This document shows positions 26,494 through 34,126 of a stretch of 36,122 nucleotides of DNA, piece by piece. The first letter of the stretch is position 1. Each line of letters begins with the position of its first letter. The notes beneath the pieces were generated by a model that did not search any database, had not been told where the DNA came from, and saw only the letters and a list, made by a program, of their open reading frames with translations. Both the position numbers and the translations under genes were made by a program. The DNA comes from Salinarimonas rosea DSM 21201 (GTDB lineage Bacteria; Pseudomonadota; Alphaproteobacteria; Rhizobiales; Beijerinckiaceae): assembly GCF_000429045.1 (NCBI RefSeq), contig NZ_AUBC01000034.1:1-36122 (forward strand), read 5' to 3'.

Positions 26494-28150
26494 CGTTCCG
26501 GATACTTTACCGGAGTACTGCGAGAACCCCTTCATCGCCCGCCTGCCGCCGGTGCTCTCCGCAGCCGGACTGTTCCGGACTCTCCAGGACCTTCCGCGCC
26601 ACGACGAGGCGGAGCGCCGGCTGCCATCGCACCTGCGCATCCATTGCGCAATGCGCCTCGGCCGCTACTTCGACCCGAACGAGCGACACATCGCGCTGGA
26701 ACAGCGCATGGACGTGTTGATCCGGCAGGGTTATCTCGGCCGTAACCCGAATACCACCGACTACTACCTGAGGCTTCGCAACGACCTCGCCCGCGTCAGC
26801 GCGCGCAGCTTCGACGTCGAGGCGACGCCGATGTGCACCACCGCCAACGGTTTCGCGCTGATTGGCGTCTCGGGCATGGGAAAGACCGACAGCATCACGC
26901 GAATCCTGAAGCGTTACCCTCAGGTCATCGAGCATGTCGAGCCGGTGGCGGTGTCGCAGGTGCCTTGGGTGAAGCTCGAATGTCCCTACAAGGGCTCGGT
27001 GAAGCAGCTCTGCTTCGACTTCTTTTCCAAAATGGACGAGCTGCTTGGCACGAGCTTCCGCAAACAGCACGGCGGTCGGCGTGCGGGTGTCGATGACGTG
27101 ACGCTGCAGATGGCGGCCATCGCCAACCGGCATGCTGTCGGGCTGATTGTCATAGACGAGATTCAGCACCTGACGGAGGCGCAGGGCACCGGGTCGAAAG
27201 AGATGCTGAACTTCCTCGTCACGCTGGTGAACCGCTGCTCCACCCCGGTAATGATCATCGGCACGCCTCGCGCGCTACCGCTCGTCCAAGGCGCGTTCCG
27301 GCAGGCCCGGCGCGCGAGCGGCGTCGGCAGCGTGATGTGGGAGCGCATGACGCCTGGAAAGACTTGGGACCATTTCGTCAGAAGGATGTGGGCCTACCAG
27401 TGGACCCGCGAGCATGTTGACCTGAGCGACGAGATCCGTGCGGTCCTCTACGACGAGTCTCAGGGGATCATTGATGTTCTGGTGAAGCTCTACATGCTCG
27501 CGCAAGTTCGTGCGATCTCCTTTTCGGCAATGGAGCCGCGCCCCGAGCCGCTCGACGCCAAGGCGCTACGACGGACTGCCGAAGAGTACCTGGGCCTCAT
27601 CCAGCCGATGATCTCGGCCCTGCGCAGCGGCAGGGCCGAGATCATCGCGCAATATGATGACCTGGAGCCCTTCGCACTCCATGTGCGACGGGCTCTAGAT
27701 GACGCGCTGATGCGCGCAGGCGCGGCGCCGGATCTGGCCGCCCTCGATGAGCCAACGATCGGAGAGACGGCCAAAGGCTCGGAGACCGCGGACGACGCGC
27801 CGATCATCGCCGCGCTTGAGAGGCTGGGCCTCGCGCCTGACATCGCGCGTATCATGGTCCATAAGGCGCGCGCCGGCATGCCAGGCGCGAGCGCGCTCGA
27901 GCTGTCGGGCATAGTCATGGACATGGTCCGCGGCCGCGGCCCTGAAACGCCGCCTAAACGTTCGAAGGGCCGTCCGCGCAAGGTAGAGGTCGAAGCGGCG
28001 CTTGTCGCAGGCGACATCCGCGCCATCGTCGGTCCGGACAAGTCCAATTGCTACGATGCGCTGTTGGCTGCCGGAGTGGTGAAGCCGCCGGCCTGTAGTC
28101 GGTTGGTCATGGAGGACGGGTTTGCCGCGTGGCGCGTTTCTGCCCTGTGA
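26483..28150 (+). CDS. tnsC: TnsC-like AAA+ ATPase regulator
   Basis: The product is 555 residues. The AAA+ core has Walker A GVSGMGKT (Lys134, Thr135) and Walker B LIVIDEIQHL (Asp225, Glu226), with GTPRALP downstream. It links the target selector TnsD to the TnsAB transposase and confers target immunity in Tn7. The C-terminal part (KRSKGRPRKVEVEAALV, with an AT-hook-like GRPRK) is basic and could bind DNA or TnsA. The start lies inside the tnsB 3' end. The following gene tnsD is separated by 242 bp, so it may have its own promoter. Confidence 0.95.
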   Translation: MSGDVPDTLPEYCENPFIARLPPVLSAAGLFRTLQDLPRHDEAERRLPSHLRIHCAMRLGRYFDPNERHIALEQRMDVLIRQGYLGRNPNTTDYYLRLRNDLARVSARSFDVEATPMCTTANGFALIGVSGMGKTDSITRILKRYPQVIEHVEPVAVSQVPWVKLECPYKGSVKQLCFDFFSKMDELLGTSFRKQHGGRRAGVDDVTLQMAAIANRHAVGLIVIDEIQHLTEAQGTGSKEMLNFLVTLVNRCSTPVMIIGTPRALPLVQGAFRQARRASGVGSVMWERMTPGKTWDHFVRRMWAYQWTREHVDLSDEIRAVLYDESQGIIDVLVKLYMLAQVRAISFSAMEPRPEPLDAKALRRTAEEYLGLIQPMISALRSGRAEIIAQYDDLEPFALHVRRALDDALMRAGAAPDLAALDEPTIGETAKGSETADDAPIIAALERLGLAPDIARIMVHKARAGMPGASALELSGIVMDMVRGRGPETPPKRSKGRPRKVEVEAALVAGDIRAIVGPDKSNCYDALLAAGVVKPPACSRLVMEDGFAAWRVSAL

Positions 28151-28392
28151 GATCATCTGTCGTGTGGCGCCACGTTGCGCCGCTGCGGGGTTAAAGTCGG
28201 CGCGATGCGGTGCGTATCGCCGTATATCGGTGCCATTTCCGGAGACACGTTCGGATCTGCAGCAGTTTTGGCGTAGTGACTTTCTGATGCAAAATGGCAT
28301 CGGCGTGACTGTTGCGGCGCCATGAAGTGACGCCATATCTTGGCGCCGGCCGCTGTCCGCAATGAGTTGTCGTCGGACGCAGAGGGTTACGA
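28151..28392. other. tnsC-tnsD intergenic gap with inverted repeat
   Basis: No convincing ORF is seen. It holds an 8-bp inverted repeat CGGCGCCA/TGGCGCCG (28315-28322 and 28341-28348, 18-nt loop), another GGCGCC copy near 28167, and a small GATGC/GCATC stem. It is likely the tnsD promoter region. GAGGG lies 7 nt before the tnsD ATG. No CRISPR-like repeat series is present. Confidence 0.45.
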
Positions 28393-30021
28393 ATGCTGCC
28401 CTATTTTCCAATTCCGTTCCCGGACGAGCTGCTCTACAGTATCATCGCGCGCTACCATCGGCACACCTGCTCCCCTGGCCCCAAGGCGACGCTTGAGGAC
28501 TTGTTCCGCAACCGTTCGGTGAAGGCGTCGGTCGATCTGCAAGGGCATCTCGGCGCGCTGGCAGGCCGGTTGCCGCCCGGTATCGGTCTGAACGCCGAGA
28601 CCCTGGCTCGAAAGCACACGCTGCTGCCCTACTACACCGCCTACCAGCGACCGGAGGTGGCCCGGGCTGCGCTGGAAGCCGTGACACGGGGCACCACGGA
28701 AGGCCTGCACCTGAGGCTCGGCATCGCGACGTGGGTCGTACGCGCGCCGGTCACCCTGCGCTTCTGTCCCGCCTGCGATGCTGAGACGCTGGCGGCACGA
28801 GGCGAGCGCTGCTGGCGGCGCGCGCACCAGCTTCCGGGCGTGCTGGTCTGCCCCGACCACGGCGGAGCGCTGCGGGACTCGACCGTCGTGCCGCGGGCCA
28901 CCGGGCAGCACGACTTCGTCGCCGCGACCGAGGAGGTCTGCGGGCCCGCCGAACCGCCCTCATGGGCGGCCAACCCGGCCTGCATGGAGCTCCTCGGGCG
29001 CATCGCCCGTGGCAGCGCCCAGCTCCTGTCGGCACCACATCCAGGGCGCGACATCGCCGGGACCGAGGCGGCGGTGCATGCCGCTATCGCGGTGCGCGGC
29101 CTTGCGCGGCCCACCGGCCGGCCCCATCGGCAACGTCTCGAAGCCCTACGCGACGCCGTGCTGGCGCCGTTGCGTGGCGTCCTGGCCCAGGCGTCAGAGG
29201 ACGGCTGGCTGCTTAGGCTAACCCGCCGCCACCGACGGGCAGCCCCGCCGCTGGATCATGTACTCTTGGATGTCCTGCTCGCTGCGGCGGAGCCCCCGAA
29301 GCCTCGATCCCCAGCTCCCGCCCGACGACGCTTCCTCGCGGACGAACCCGCCTTCGTGGCACGGCTGACGGCCTTCGTTGCAGAAGGCAAAGGACTGTGC
29401 GCGACCGCCCGTGCGCTCGGCGTCGACCCGGGGACGGTACGGCAGCATGTGACGCGTCTCGGCCTCGCGGCGCCGTGGAAACCTCTTCATAGCAGACGAG
29501 CTACGTCGGACGATCAGAAACAAAAGACTAATCGTGCGAGTTGGCAGAGTATGCTCTCGGACGAGCCCAGGCTCAGTGTCACAGAATTGCGCCGTCGGCT
29601 TCCCGCCGAATATGCGTGGCTCTACAGAAATGATCGAGACTGGCTTCGCGACCACCGTCCCGAGCCAGCGACGCGAGGCGCACCCGTCACCCGAGTTGAC
29701 TGGCACTCCGTCGACAATAGCGTCGCCGCCGATGTCGCTGCCGCGGTGGAGCGTCTCAAGACAACGGTCCCGCCGACACGCGTCACGGTCGCCGCGCTGG
29801 AGCGCGCGATCGGTCGGCCCGGCTGGATTGGACCGCGAAAGGGGAAGCTGCCGCGCACCATGGCGACGGTCCGTGAGCTTGTCGAAAGCGTGGAGGCATT
29901 CCGCACGCGTCGCGTCGCTTGGGTGGAGGCTGTTCTGGGCCCGGAAATCGCGCCATGGCGCATGCGCCAACTGGCCGGACTGCCGAGCCGCTGGCGAGCG
30001 GTGCCCGCGGATGACGCCTGA
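28393..30021 (+). CDS. tnsD: TnsD/TniQ family target-selection protein
   Basis: The product is 542 residues, slightly longer than Tn7 TnsD. The TniQ domain starts at the N terminus (YFPIPFPDELLYSIIARYHRH), then a zinc finger with Cys125, Cys128, Cys153 and His156 (RFCPAC, WRRAHQLPGVLVCPDHG). The RAAPPLDHVLLDVLL segment is typical of the TnsD C-terminal half, which reads the glmS 3' end. A helix-turn-helix-like stretch follows (GKGLCATARALGVDPGTVRQHVTRLGL, about 332-358), and a second domain begins VTRVDWHSVD. The insertion position at attTn7 agrees with TnsD function. It is not a short TniQ of a CRISPR-guided system. Confidence 0.92.
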   Translation: MLPYFPIPFPDELLYSIIARYHRHTCSPGPKATLEDLFRNRSVKASVDLQGHLGALAGRLPPGIGLNAETLARKHTLLPYYTAYQRPEVARAALEAVTRGTTEGLHLRLGIATWVVRAPVTLRFCPACDAETLAARGERCWRRAHQLPGVLVCPDHGGALRDSTVVPRATGQHDFVAATEEVCGPAEPPSWAANPACMELLGRIARGSAQLLSAPHPGRDIAGTEAAVHAAIAVRGLARPTGRPHRQRLEALRDAVLAPLRGVLAQASEDGWLLRLTRRHRRAAPPLDHVLLDVLLAAAEPPKPRSPAPARRRFLADEPAFVARLTAFVAEGKGLCATARALGVDPGTVRQHVTRLGLAAPWKPLHSRRATSDDQKQKTNRASWQSMLSDEPRLSVTELRRRLPAEYAWLYRNDRDWLRDHRPEPATRGAPVTRVDWHSVDNSVAADVAAAVERLKTTVPPTRVTVAALERAIGRPGWIGPRKGKLPRTMATVRELVESVEAFRTRRVAWVEAVLGPEIAPWRMRQLAGLPSRWRAVPADDA

Positions 30022-30289
30022 GGGCGCGCGCCAGCCGCCGGCCCAGGAAGTCGCCATCGACGCCATCGCGAACTTCGGAACGGAGCCAACGGGAATAATC
30101 CGGTGCGCGGTCACGGAGAAGACGGGGCAGAGAAGCTCCTCCGCGTGAGGCTGATCCATCGGCCGTCCCGTTGCCGGCCAGAGGCCGCTTCAGTTTGACT
30201 CGCGACCGTTTTCGCCAGAATGCTGTGAACCCCGCGATCTCCTCCAGCCTGAGGTAGAGTCCGGCCGACGTTGATCCGTGCCCGAACGC
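30022..30289. other. Gap after tnsD, no recognisable gene
   Basis: About 270 bp of moderately GC-rich sequence. All long open frames here appear to be antisense or out-of-frame. A single AGTTTGAC at 30192-30199 is in direct, not inverted, orientation to the end repeats and is not convincing as a TnsB site. I see nothing else. Confidence 0.4.
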
Positions 30290-30442
30290 TGGACCACCCG
30301 GAGCTGGAGTTTCCGGGGTTCATACCGACGGCCGGCCGGATCGGTCGTCGGTTTTCATGAGGGTGACCGGGCACTTGTACCCGATCGCGCCGTGCGGGCG
30401 CTCCTCGTTGTAGTATCTGCGCCAAGCCTCCAACTTTTCCCG
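30290..30442 (-). pseudogene. IS3-family transposase 3' remnant with terminal repeat
   Basis: On the minus strand, about 40 codons (30442 to 30323) read REKLEAWRRYYNEERPHGAIGYKCPVTLM, the conserved C terminus of IS3-family OrfB transposases. Just after the stop the sequence CCGGGTGGTCCA (ending at 30290) resembles the IS3/IS407-type terminal inverted repeat. Upstream (30443 onward) the frame loses similarity, so only the 3' end and right terminus survive. The catalytic core is missing or scrambled; the element is dead. Confidence 0.65.
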
Positions 30443-30915
30443 TGCGACCCTCGGGTCTGCCGCCGCGGCTTCGTTCGCGAGCTTCGGGCTTCGGCCCACA
30501 CCGATCTTCGTCCCGCATGCGCCGGCCGGAGCGGCTTCCAGCCTCCTCCACCACGTGCAGGTCGATCCAACCGAGGATACCGCGTGCCGTATAGCCACCT
30601 CGCTGCAGACGGAGCGCAACTGCTTTCTGATCCTGCGGTCGTTCGAAAGCTTCGCGCCGAGGGGCGCGCGCACGGCCCGGCGTCAGTCCAACCGGTGCGC
30701 GGCCGCCTCGCCATCGGCGTCGCGGTCGTTCTGCGTTCAACGAAGCGCCTCCCCTTTTGTCGACCAGCGGAGACAGCGCCATCGAAACGCTCACCGACGC
30801 GGCGAGCAGGGCTGCGTTGCCCAGTTCGAGGACACCGGCGGGGACGCCAAGGGGAGGCCAAGGGGAGGCCAAGGGGAGGCCAAGGGGCCGTGACGCGATG
30901 ATCGAAAGGGGCGAG
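30443..30915. other. Decayed region with 11-bp tandem repeat
   Basis: No intact gene is seen. Three full and one partial copy of CCAAGGGGAGG stand in tandem at 30847-30887. The rest may be decayed insertion-sequence material, but I cannot align it to a known transposase. The Mrr-bearing element inserts at its right border. Confidence 0.45.
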
Positions 30916-30923
30916 ACCTGAGC

Positions 30924-30949
30924 CCCAGCCCCTCGCCTTTCTGTTGGCA
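30924..30949 (+). repeat. Left terminal inverted repeat (26 bp)
   Basis: It begins CCCAGCCCCTCGCC and ends CTGTTGGCA. All 26 positions are the reverse complement of 34093-34118. It is preceded by the target copy ACCTGAGC. Confidence 0.95.
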
Positions 30950-30970
30950 AAACAGCTGAGCTTCGGCATG

Positions 30971-31002
30971 ATGCCTCGCAGGCGCAAGCGCTTGCGAGGC
31001 AT
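30971..31002 (+). promoter_or_regulatory. 14-bp-stem hairpin in front of the transposase start
   Basis: Arms 30971-30984 and 30989-31002 pair over 14 bp with a single G-U wobble and a CAAG loop. The 3' arm contains the probable ribosome site GAGG (30997-31000), 4 nt before the TTG start at 31005, and TTT follows. The hairpin could limit transposase translation or stop read-through transcription from outside, as inverted repeats near starts do in several IS elements. The inner 14 bp (30983-30996) is also a perfect palindrome, so a protein site is possible. Confidence 0.7.
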
Positions 31003-31004
31003 CT

Positions 31005-33122
31005 TTGTCCGTAGATCTCTCGAAAAAATCTTCGACGTCGCATCACGCCGCAGCAAGCAGCCGAGGCGTGCGGAGACTTCCGCATGCTGGCCCTGCCGGT
31101 CTCGACGTCAACTTCTGCAAGAACCCGCGGTGTCACCAGTTCGCAGTGGCGCCGGACCCGTTCGTTCACGTCGGCCGAAAAAAGCGTCCCGGACCGCAGC
31201 ACACGGTCCAGAACACGCCGCCGACGCTCATATGCGGGGCGTGCAGGAAAAGCAGCGTCGTTAAAAACAATATCGCGATCGAGGAGGAGCTGCAACGCCT
31301 ACTCGATCGACACATTAGAACACAACACGAACATTCTTGCCGGAATCGGTCATGCGAGAACTTCGCCAGGCCAGCGTCGCTGCATCCCGATGAGTATCAA
31401 GGCTACGGTCGGACGAGCACGGGCGTCCCTCGCTTCATGTGCAAGCGATGCCGCAAGACCTTCTCCGTCGGCTCGCCCATTCGCCGTCAGCTGAGGTCGC
31501 ACGAGAACGCGATCGTGTTCAGCCTGCTGATGAACAAGAGCCCCCTCTCGCGGATCGCCGAGGTCACAGGCCTGTCGTTCCAGACCATCTATGACAAGAT
31601 CGACTTCATCTATCGACGGGTCATGCAGCTTCAGAGCGAGCGGGACCGCGAGCTCGAGCAGCTGAGCCGTTCGCGCTGGATGGTCTGCACCGACAGACAG
31701 GACCTGACCATCAATTGGCCGAGCCGCACGAGGCGCGCGACGATCCAGCTGGCGCAGGTCGCGACCGTGGAGCGAAGCAGCGGCTTCATTCTGGCGCTGC
31801 ACAGCCAGTTTGACGCTCAAACCGACGCGGCGGCCTACGAGGCGCTCATGCAGGCCGCGGGCGATCTCGACGAGCCGCGGCGAGCATTCCGCACACATGG
31901 TCGGGTCTGGACCCAGGATGACTACCGCTCCGTCCTGGCGCCTCAGGATGTGCGGCGGCGCGCGGCAGAGCAGCTGATCCGAGACGCTGTCGCGGCGGCC
32001 GAGGCAAGGCTGAACGCAAGCGGTGAAGGCAGCGAGGATGACGCGGACATCGAGGTCGGCACGGACGAGAACATCGGTCCGCATGAGGAGGACATGTTCT
32101 ACGAGTGCCCCACCATAGCGGGAGAGGCGGCCATCGACGCGCTGATCGACGACTTCTATCGATCTCCGGACGAGGAGTTCCCGTTCGACCCGGATCGGAC
32201 CATCGACGCCGATACGATCTTCGCCGACGAGCCACCGCCGCGGCCCTGGCGCACGCCCTCGTTCCCGCAACAGTCGGACGCCAGTGCCGAGGCCGCGCCC
32301 GACACCGGCAGTGCGGCCGCCGACCCGGAGGAAGCCGCCGACGCGATGGACGCCGATAGGCAACTGCCCGCCCGAGGCTCGATGGTGCACATCGACATCC
32401 TCCAGTATGCCCATTTCCTCTACGTGCGGCGGCTCCTTGGGCCATCCATCGAGAAGATAACCTTCTGCGTGGATAACGATGCGGGCCTGATCGCGGCCTG
32501 CGTCGCCGCTTCGGCAGACCTGTTCTCCAGCCGCGCGGCCGAGTGCGCGGTCGTAACGTTCCGAAAGGAGGCGACAATCGACGAGAAGCGGGCGGAGGTC
32601 GCCGAAGGCAAGGCCCTTCTCGATGCGCATTGCGCGGCCATGCCTCTGTTCCCACGCCTGATGGTCGCCGACCTCGTCTTCGGGAACGATCTGCGCCGCG
32701 GCATCGCCGCGACGGGCGCTGTCCAGGAGGATTATCTGGGCGAGAATGACGTGCCGTATCCCTTCGTGAGCATAACCGAGGCGGGAAAGAAGATTCGGCT
32801 CGTGGCCGGCGGTCTGACGATGGATTGGCCGCGGATCGCGAAGACCTACAGAAGGGCCTCGCTTCACCCGGTGGATCGCGTGTTCATGCTGTGCCGGCGT
32901 CGCATCAGCGGCTTCGAGCGCGGCTTCGTCAGCCCGAGACGTGGCAGGCGCATCTGGAACCAATACGCCTACTACGATCCGACACAGATCGAGAAGCTGG
33001 GCCAAATCTTTCGCTTCTATTACAACTTCATGCTGCGAGGTGAGGATAAGCGAACCCCTGCCATGCGTTTGGGGCTCGCGCGCGGGCAGGTCTACATGCG
33101 AGACGTGTTCGGCGATCGATGA
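31005..33122 (+). CDS. Large double-zinc-ribbon DDE-type transposase
   Basis: The product is about 705 residues from TTG 31005, the only start upstream of the first Cys pair except GTG 31068. There are two zinc ribbons: Cys38/43/77/80 and Cys112/117/146/149, the second (PRFMCKRCRKTFSVG) like IS1 InsA and related transposases. A helix-turn-helix follows (SPLSRIAEVTGLSFQTIYDKID, about 179-200). An RNase H-like core is suggested by Asp230 (MVCTDRQ), Asp490/492 (FCVDNDAG) and Glu638 (RRISGFERGF), and the C terminus has FYYNFM...KRTPAMRLGLA as in many transposases. About residues 340-455, between the first and second acidic positions, form an acidic, low-complexity insertion. It is the mobilising enzyme of the 30924-34118 element. 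The acid residues are assigned by eye. Confidence 0.8.
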   Translation: MSVDLSKKSSTSHHAAASSRGVRRLPHAGPAGLDVNFCKNPRCHQFAVAPDPFVHVGRKKRPGPQHTVQNTPPTLICGACRKSSVVKNNIAIEEELQRLLDRHIRTQHEHSCRNRSCENFARPASLHPDEYQGYGRTSTGVPRFMCKRCRKTFSVGSPIRRQLRSHENAIVFSLLMNKSPLSRIAEVTGLSFQTIYDKIDFIYRRVMQLQSERDRELEQLSRSRWMVCTDRQDLTINWPSRTRRATIQLAQVATVERSSGFILALHSQFDAQTDAAAYEALMQAAGDLDEPRRAFRTHGRVWTQDDYRSVLAPQDVRRRAAEQLIRDAVAAAEARLNASGEGSEDDADIEVGTDENIGPHEEDMFYECPTIAGEAAIDALIDDFYRSPDEEFPFDPDRTIDADTIFADEPPPRPWRTPSFPQQSDASAEAAPDTGSAAADPEEAADAMDADRQLPARGSMVHIDILQYAHFLYVRRLLGPSIEKITFCVDNDAGLIAACVAASADLFSSRAAECAVVTFRKEATIDEKRAEVAEGKALLDAHCAAMPLFPRLMVADLVFGNDLRRGIAATGAVQEDYLGENDVPYPFVSITEAGKKIRLVAGGLTMDWPRIAKTYRRASLHPVDRVFMLCRRRISGFERGFVSPRRGRRIWNQYAYYDPTQIEKLGQIFRFYYNFMLRGEDKRTPAMRLGLARGQVYMRDVFGDR

Positions 33123-33176
33123 TAACCAATGCTGGAGAAATTCGAACCGGTCGTTCTGAGAGGATCGAGGCTGAAC

Positions 33177-34064
33177 ATGATGAAGGCCGATAGCGTGCCG
33201 CCCTACCATGCCCTCATGTGGCCGACACTGATCGCGCTCAAGCAGATGGGCGGCTCAGCCTCCAATGAGGAACTCCTCGGAAAGGTGGTTGAGATTGAAG
33301 CGATCTCTGAAGAGACAGCGTCACAGCTTCACTCAGATCAGCGTCAAACCAAGTTGAATTACAATTTGGCCTGGGCAAAAACTTATCTGAAAAAGGTCGG
33401 AGCAATCGATAACAGCGTTCGAGGCGTTTGGAGCCTCACAGATATTGGCGAAAGGATGACTCCTGCCGAGGTAGCCGCCGTTCCTGCGCGTGTTCGCAAG
33501 ATGCCATCGGCTCGTCGAGATGGTGAAGATCGGTCGGATGGTCTCGACGCCGATGATGCCGGGGGGCTTGAGGAAGCGCTGAAGGCGGAGCGCTCGCCGC
33601 CTGAGGAGACGTGGAAAGATCGCCTGCTGGCCTCTCTCAGACGCCTACCGCCCGACGCCTTTGAGCGGCTCTCTCAGCGCGTCCTTCGTGAAGCTGGGTT
33701 CATCCGCGTCGAGGTGACCGGGCGAGTAGGCGATGGCGGCATCGACGGACAGGGCGTCCTGCGCGTTGCGCTTCTCTCGTTCCAGGTGTTGTTCCAGTGC
33801 AAGCGCTATAGCGGCACGGTCGGAGCTTCGGCCGTTCGAGACTTCCGCGGAGCCATGGTTGGCCGATGCGACAAGGGGCTCATCATTACGACAGGCACCT
33901 TCTCCAGCGACGCAAAGCGCGAGGCGACGCGAGACGGTGCACCGGCGATCGATTTGATCGACGGCGATCAGCTCTGCGAGCTTTTAAGAAGCCTCAAGCT
34001 TGGGGTGCGGACTGAGCTCGTCGAGACGATCAACGTCGATTTGGATTGGTTCTCGAAGCTTTAA
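33177..34064 (+). CDS. mrr: Mrr-type (type IV) restriction endonuclease, passenger of the IS-like element
   Basis: The product is about 295 residues. The N-terminal Mrr_N winged helix (VPPYHALMWPTLIALKQMGG; GVWSLTDIGERM) and C-terminal Mrr catalytic domain (PPDAFERLSQRVLREAGF, GRVGDGGIDGQGVL with Asp, FQCKRYSGTVG with the QxK motif, GLIITTGTFSSDAKREA) are both present, and the C terminus LDWFSKL resembles E. coli Mrr. Mrr enzymes cut modified DNA and act in defence. The ATG at 33177 has GAGG 6 nt upstream and matches the family start; an ATG at 33129 is 6 nt after the transposase stop. It lies inside the terminal repeats, so it moves with the transposase. The 5' half is clearly AT-richer than the transposase gene. 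Confidence 0.9.
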   Translation: MMKADSVPPYHALMWPTLIALKQMGGSASNEELLGKVVEIEAISEETASQLHSDQRQTKLNYNLAWAKTYLKKVGAIDNSVRGVWSLTDIGERMTPAEVAAVPARVRKMPSARRDGEDRSDGLDADDAGGLEEALKAERSPPEETWKDRLLASLRRLPPDAFERLSQRVLREAGFIRVEVTGRVGDGGIDGQGVLRVALLSFQVLFQCKRYSGTVGASAVRDFRGAMVGRCDKGLIITTGTFSSDAKREATRDGAPAIDLIDGDQLCELLRSLKLGVRTELVETINVDLDWFSKL

Positions 34065-34067
34065 GTT

Positions 34068-34089
34068 GCGGTCCCCCGTAGGGGACCGC
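34068..34089 (+). terminator. Hairpin terminator after mrr
   Basis: GCGGTCCCC/GGGGACCGC is a perfect 9-bp stem with loop CGTA, 4 nt after the mrr stop and 4 nt before the right terminal repeat. There is no T-run, so it is a terminator-like structure rather than a full intrinsic terminator. Confidence 0.65.
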
Positions 34090-34092
34090 CTG

Positions 34093-34118
34093 TGCCAACA
34101 GAAAGGCGAGGGGCTGGG
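34093..34118 (-). repeat. Right terminal inverted repeat (26 bp)
   Basis: It is a perfect inverted copy of 30924-30949 (begins TGCCAACAG, ends GGGGCTGGG), followed by the target copy ACCTGAGC at 34119-34126. Confidence 0.95.
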
Positions 34119-34126
34119 ACCTGAGC

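Larger units (their letters stand above)
23378..30021 (+). mobile_element. Tn7-like transposon at attTn7 (tnsABC-tnsD; distal end not seen)
   Basis: The glmS-proximal end begins TGTGAGTGAAAAAC, with the 5'-TGT of Tn7-type ends, followed by tandem TnsB-type repeats. The genes run tnsA-tnsB-tnsC-tnsD away from glmS, as in Tn7. No tnsE and no CRISPR-cas genes are present. The interval given covers only the recognised core through tnsD. The true element presumably extends further, but no inverted copy of the AGTTTGGAC repeats was found up to the window end, so the distal end is lost, decayed or outside. Base and codon use are visibly less GC-rich than the glm genes. Confidence 0.9.
30924..34118 (+). 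mobile_element. Complete IS-like element: zinc-ribbon DDE transposase plus Mrr nuclease passenger
   Basis: The element is 3,195 bp. It is bounded by 26-bp perfect terminal inverted repeats (30924-30949 and 34093-34118) and an 8-bp direct duplication ACCTGAGC (30916-30923 and 34119-34126). It contains the transposase gene (31005-33122), an mrr-like gene and a terminator hairpin. Perfect ends and an intact duplication point to recent insertion as one unit. The 8-bp duplication and zinc-ribbon transposase suggest the IS1/IS1595 neighbourhood, but the transposase is much larger than usual for these, so the family is uncertain. A shorter 25-bp repeat with 10-bp duplication is an equivalent reading of the same bases. 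Confidence 0.92.

Noticed and set aside
28122-28325. 67-residue ORF between tnsC and tnsD
   Set aside because: It starts inside tnsC, has no ribosome site and no recognisable domain.
28151-28392. Possible CRISPR or guide RNA locus in the Tn7-like element
   Set aside because: No repeat-spacer pattern and no cas gene anywhere in the window; the TniQ protein is a long TnsD type, not the short CRISPR-linked type.
30192-30199. AGTTTGAC as a distal TnsB site
   Set aside because: Single, shortened copy in direct orientation; the far end should carry inverted, repeated sites.
31005-34064. Transposase and Mrr as direct cargo genes of the Tn7-like element
   Set aside because: The 26-bp inverted repeats and the 8-bp duplication show they arrived together as a separate element.
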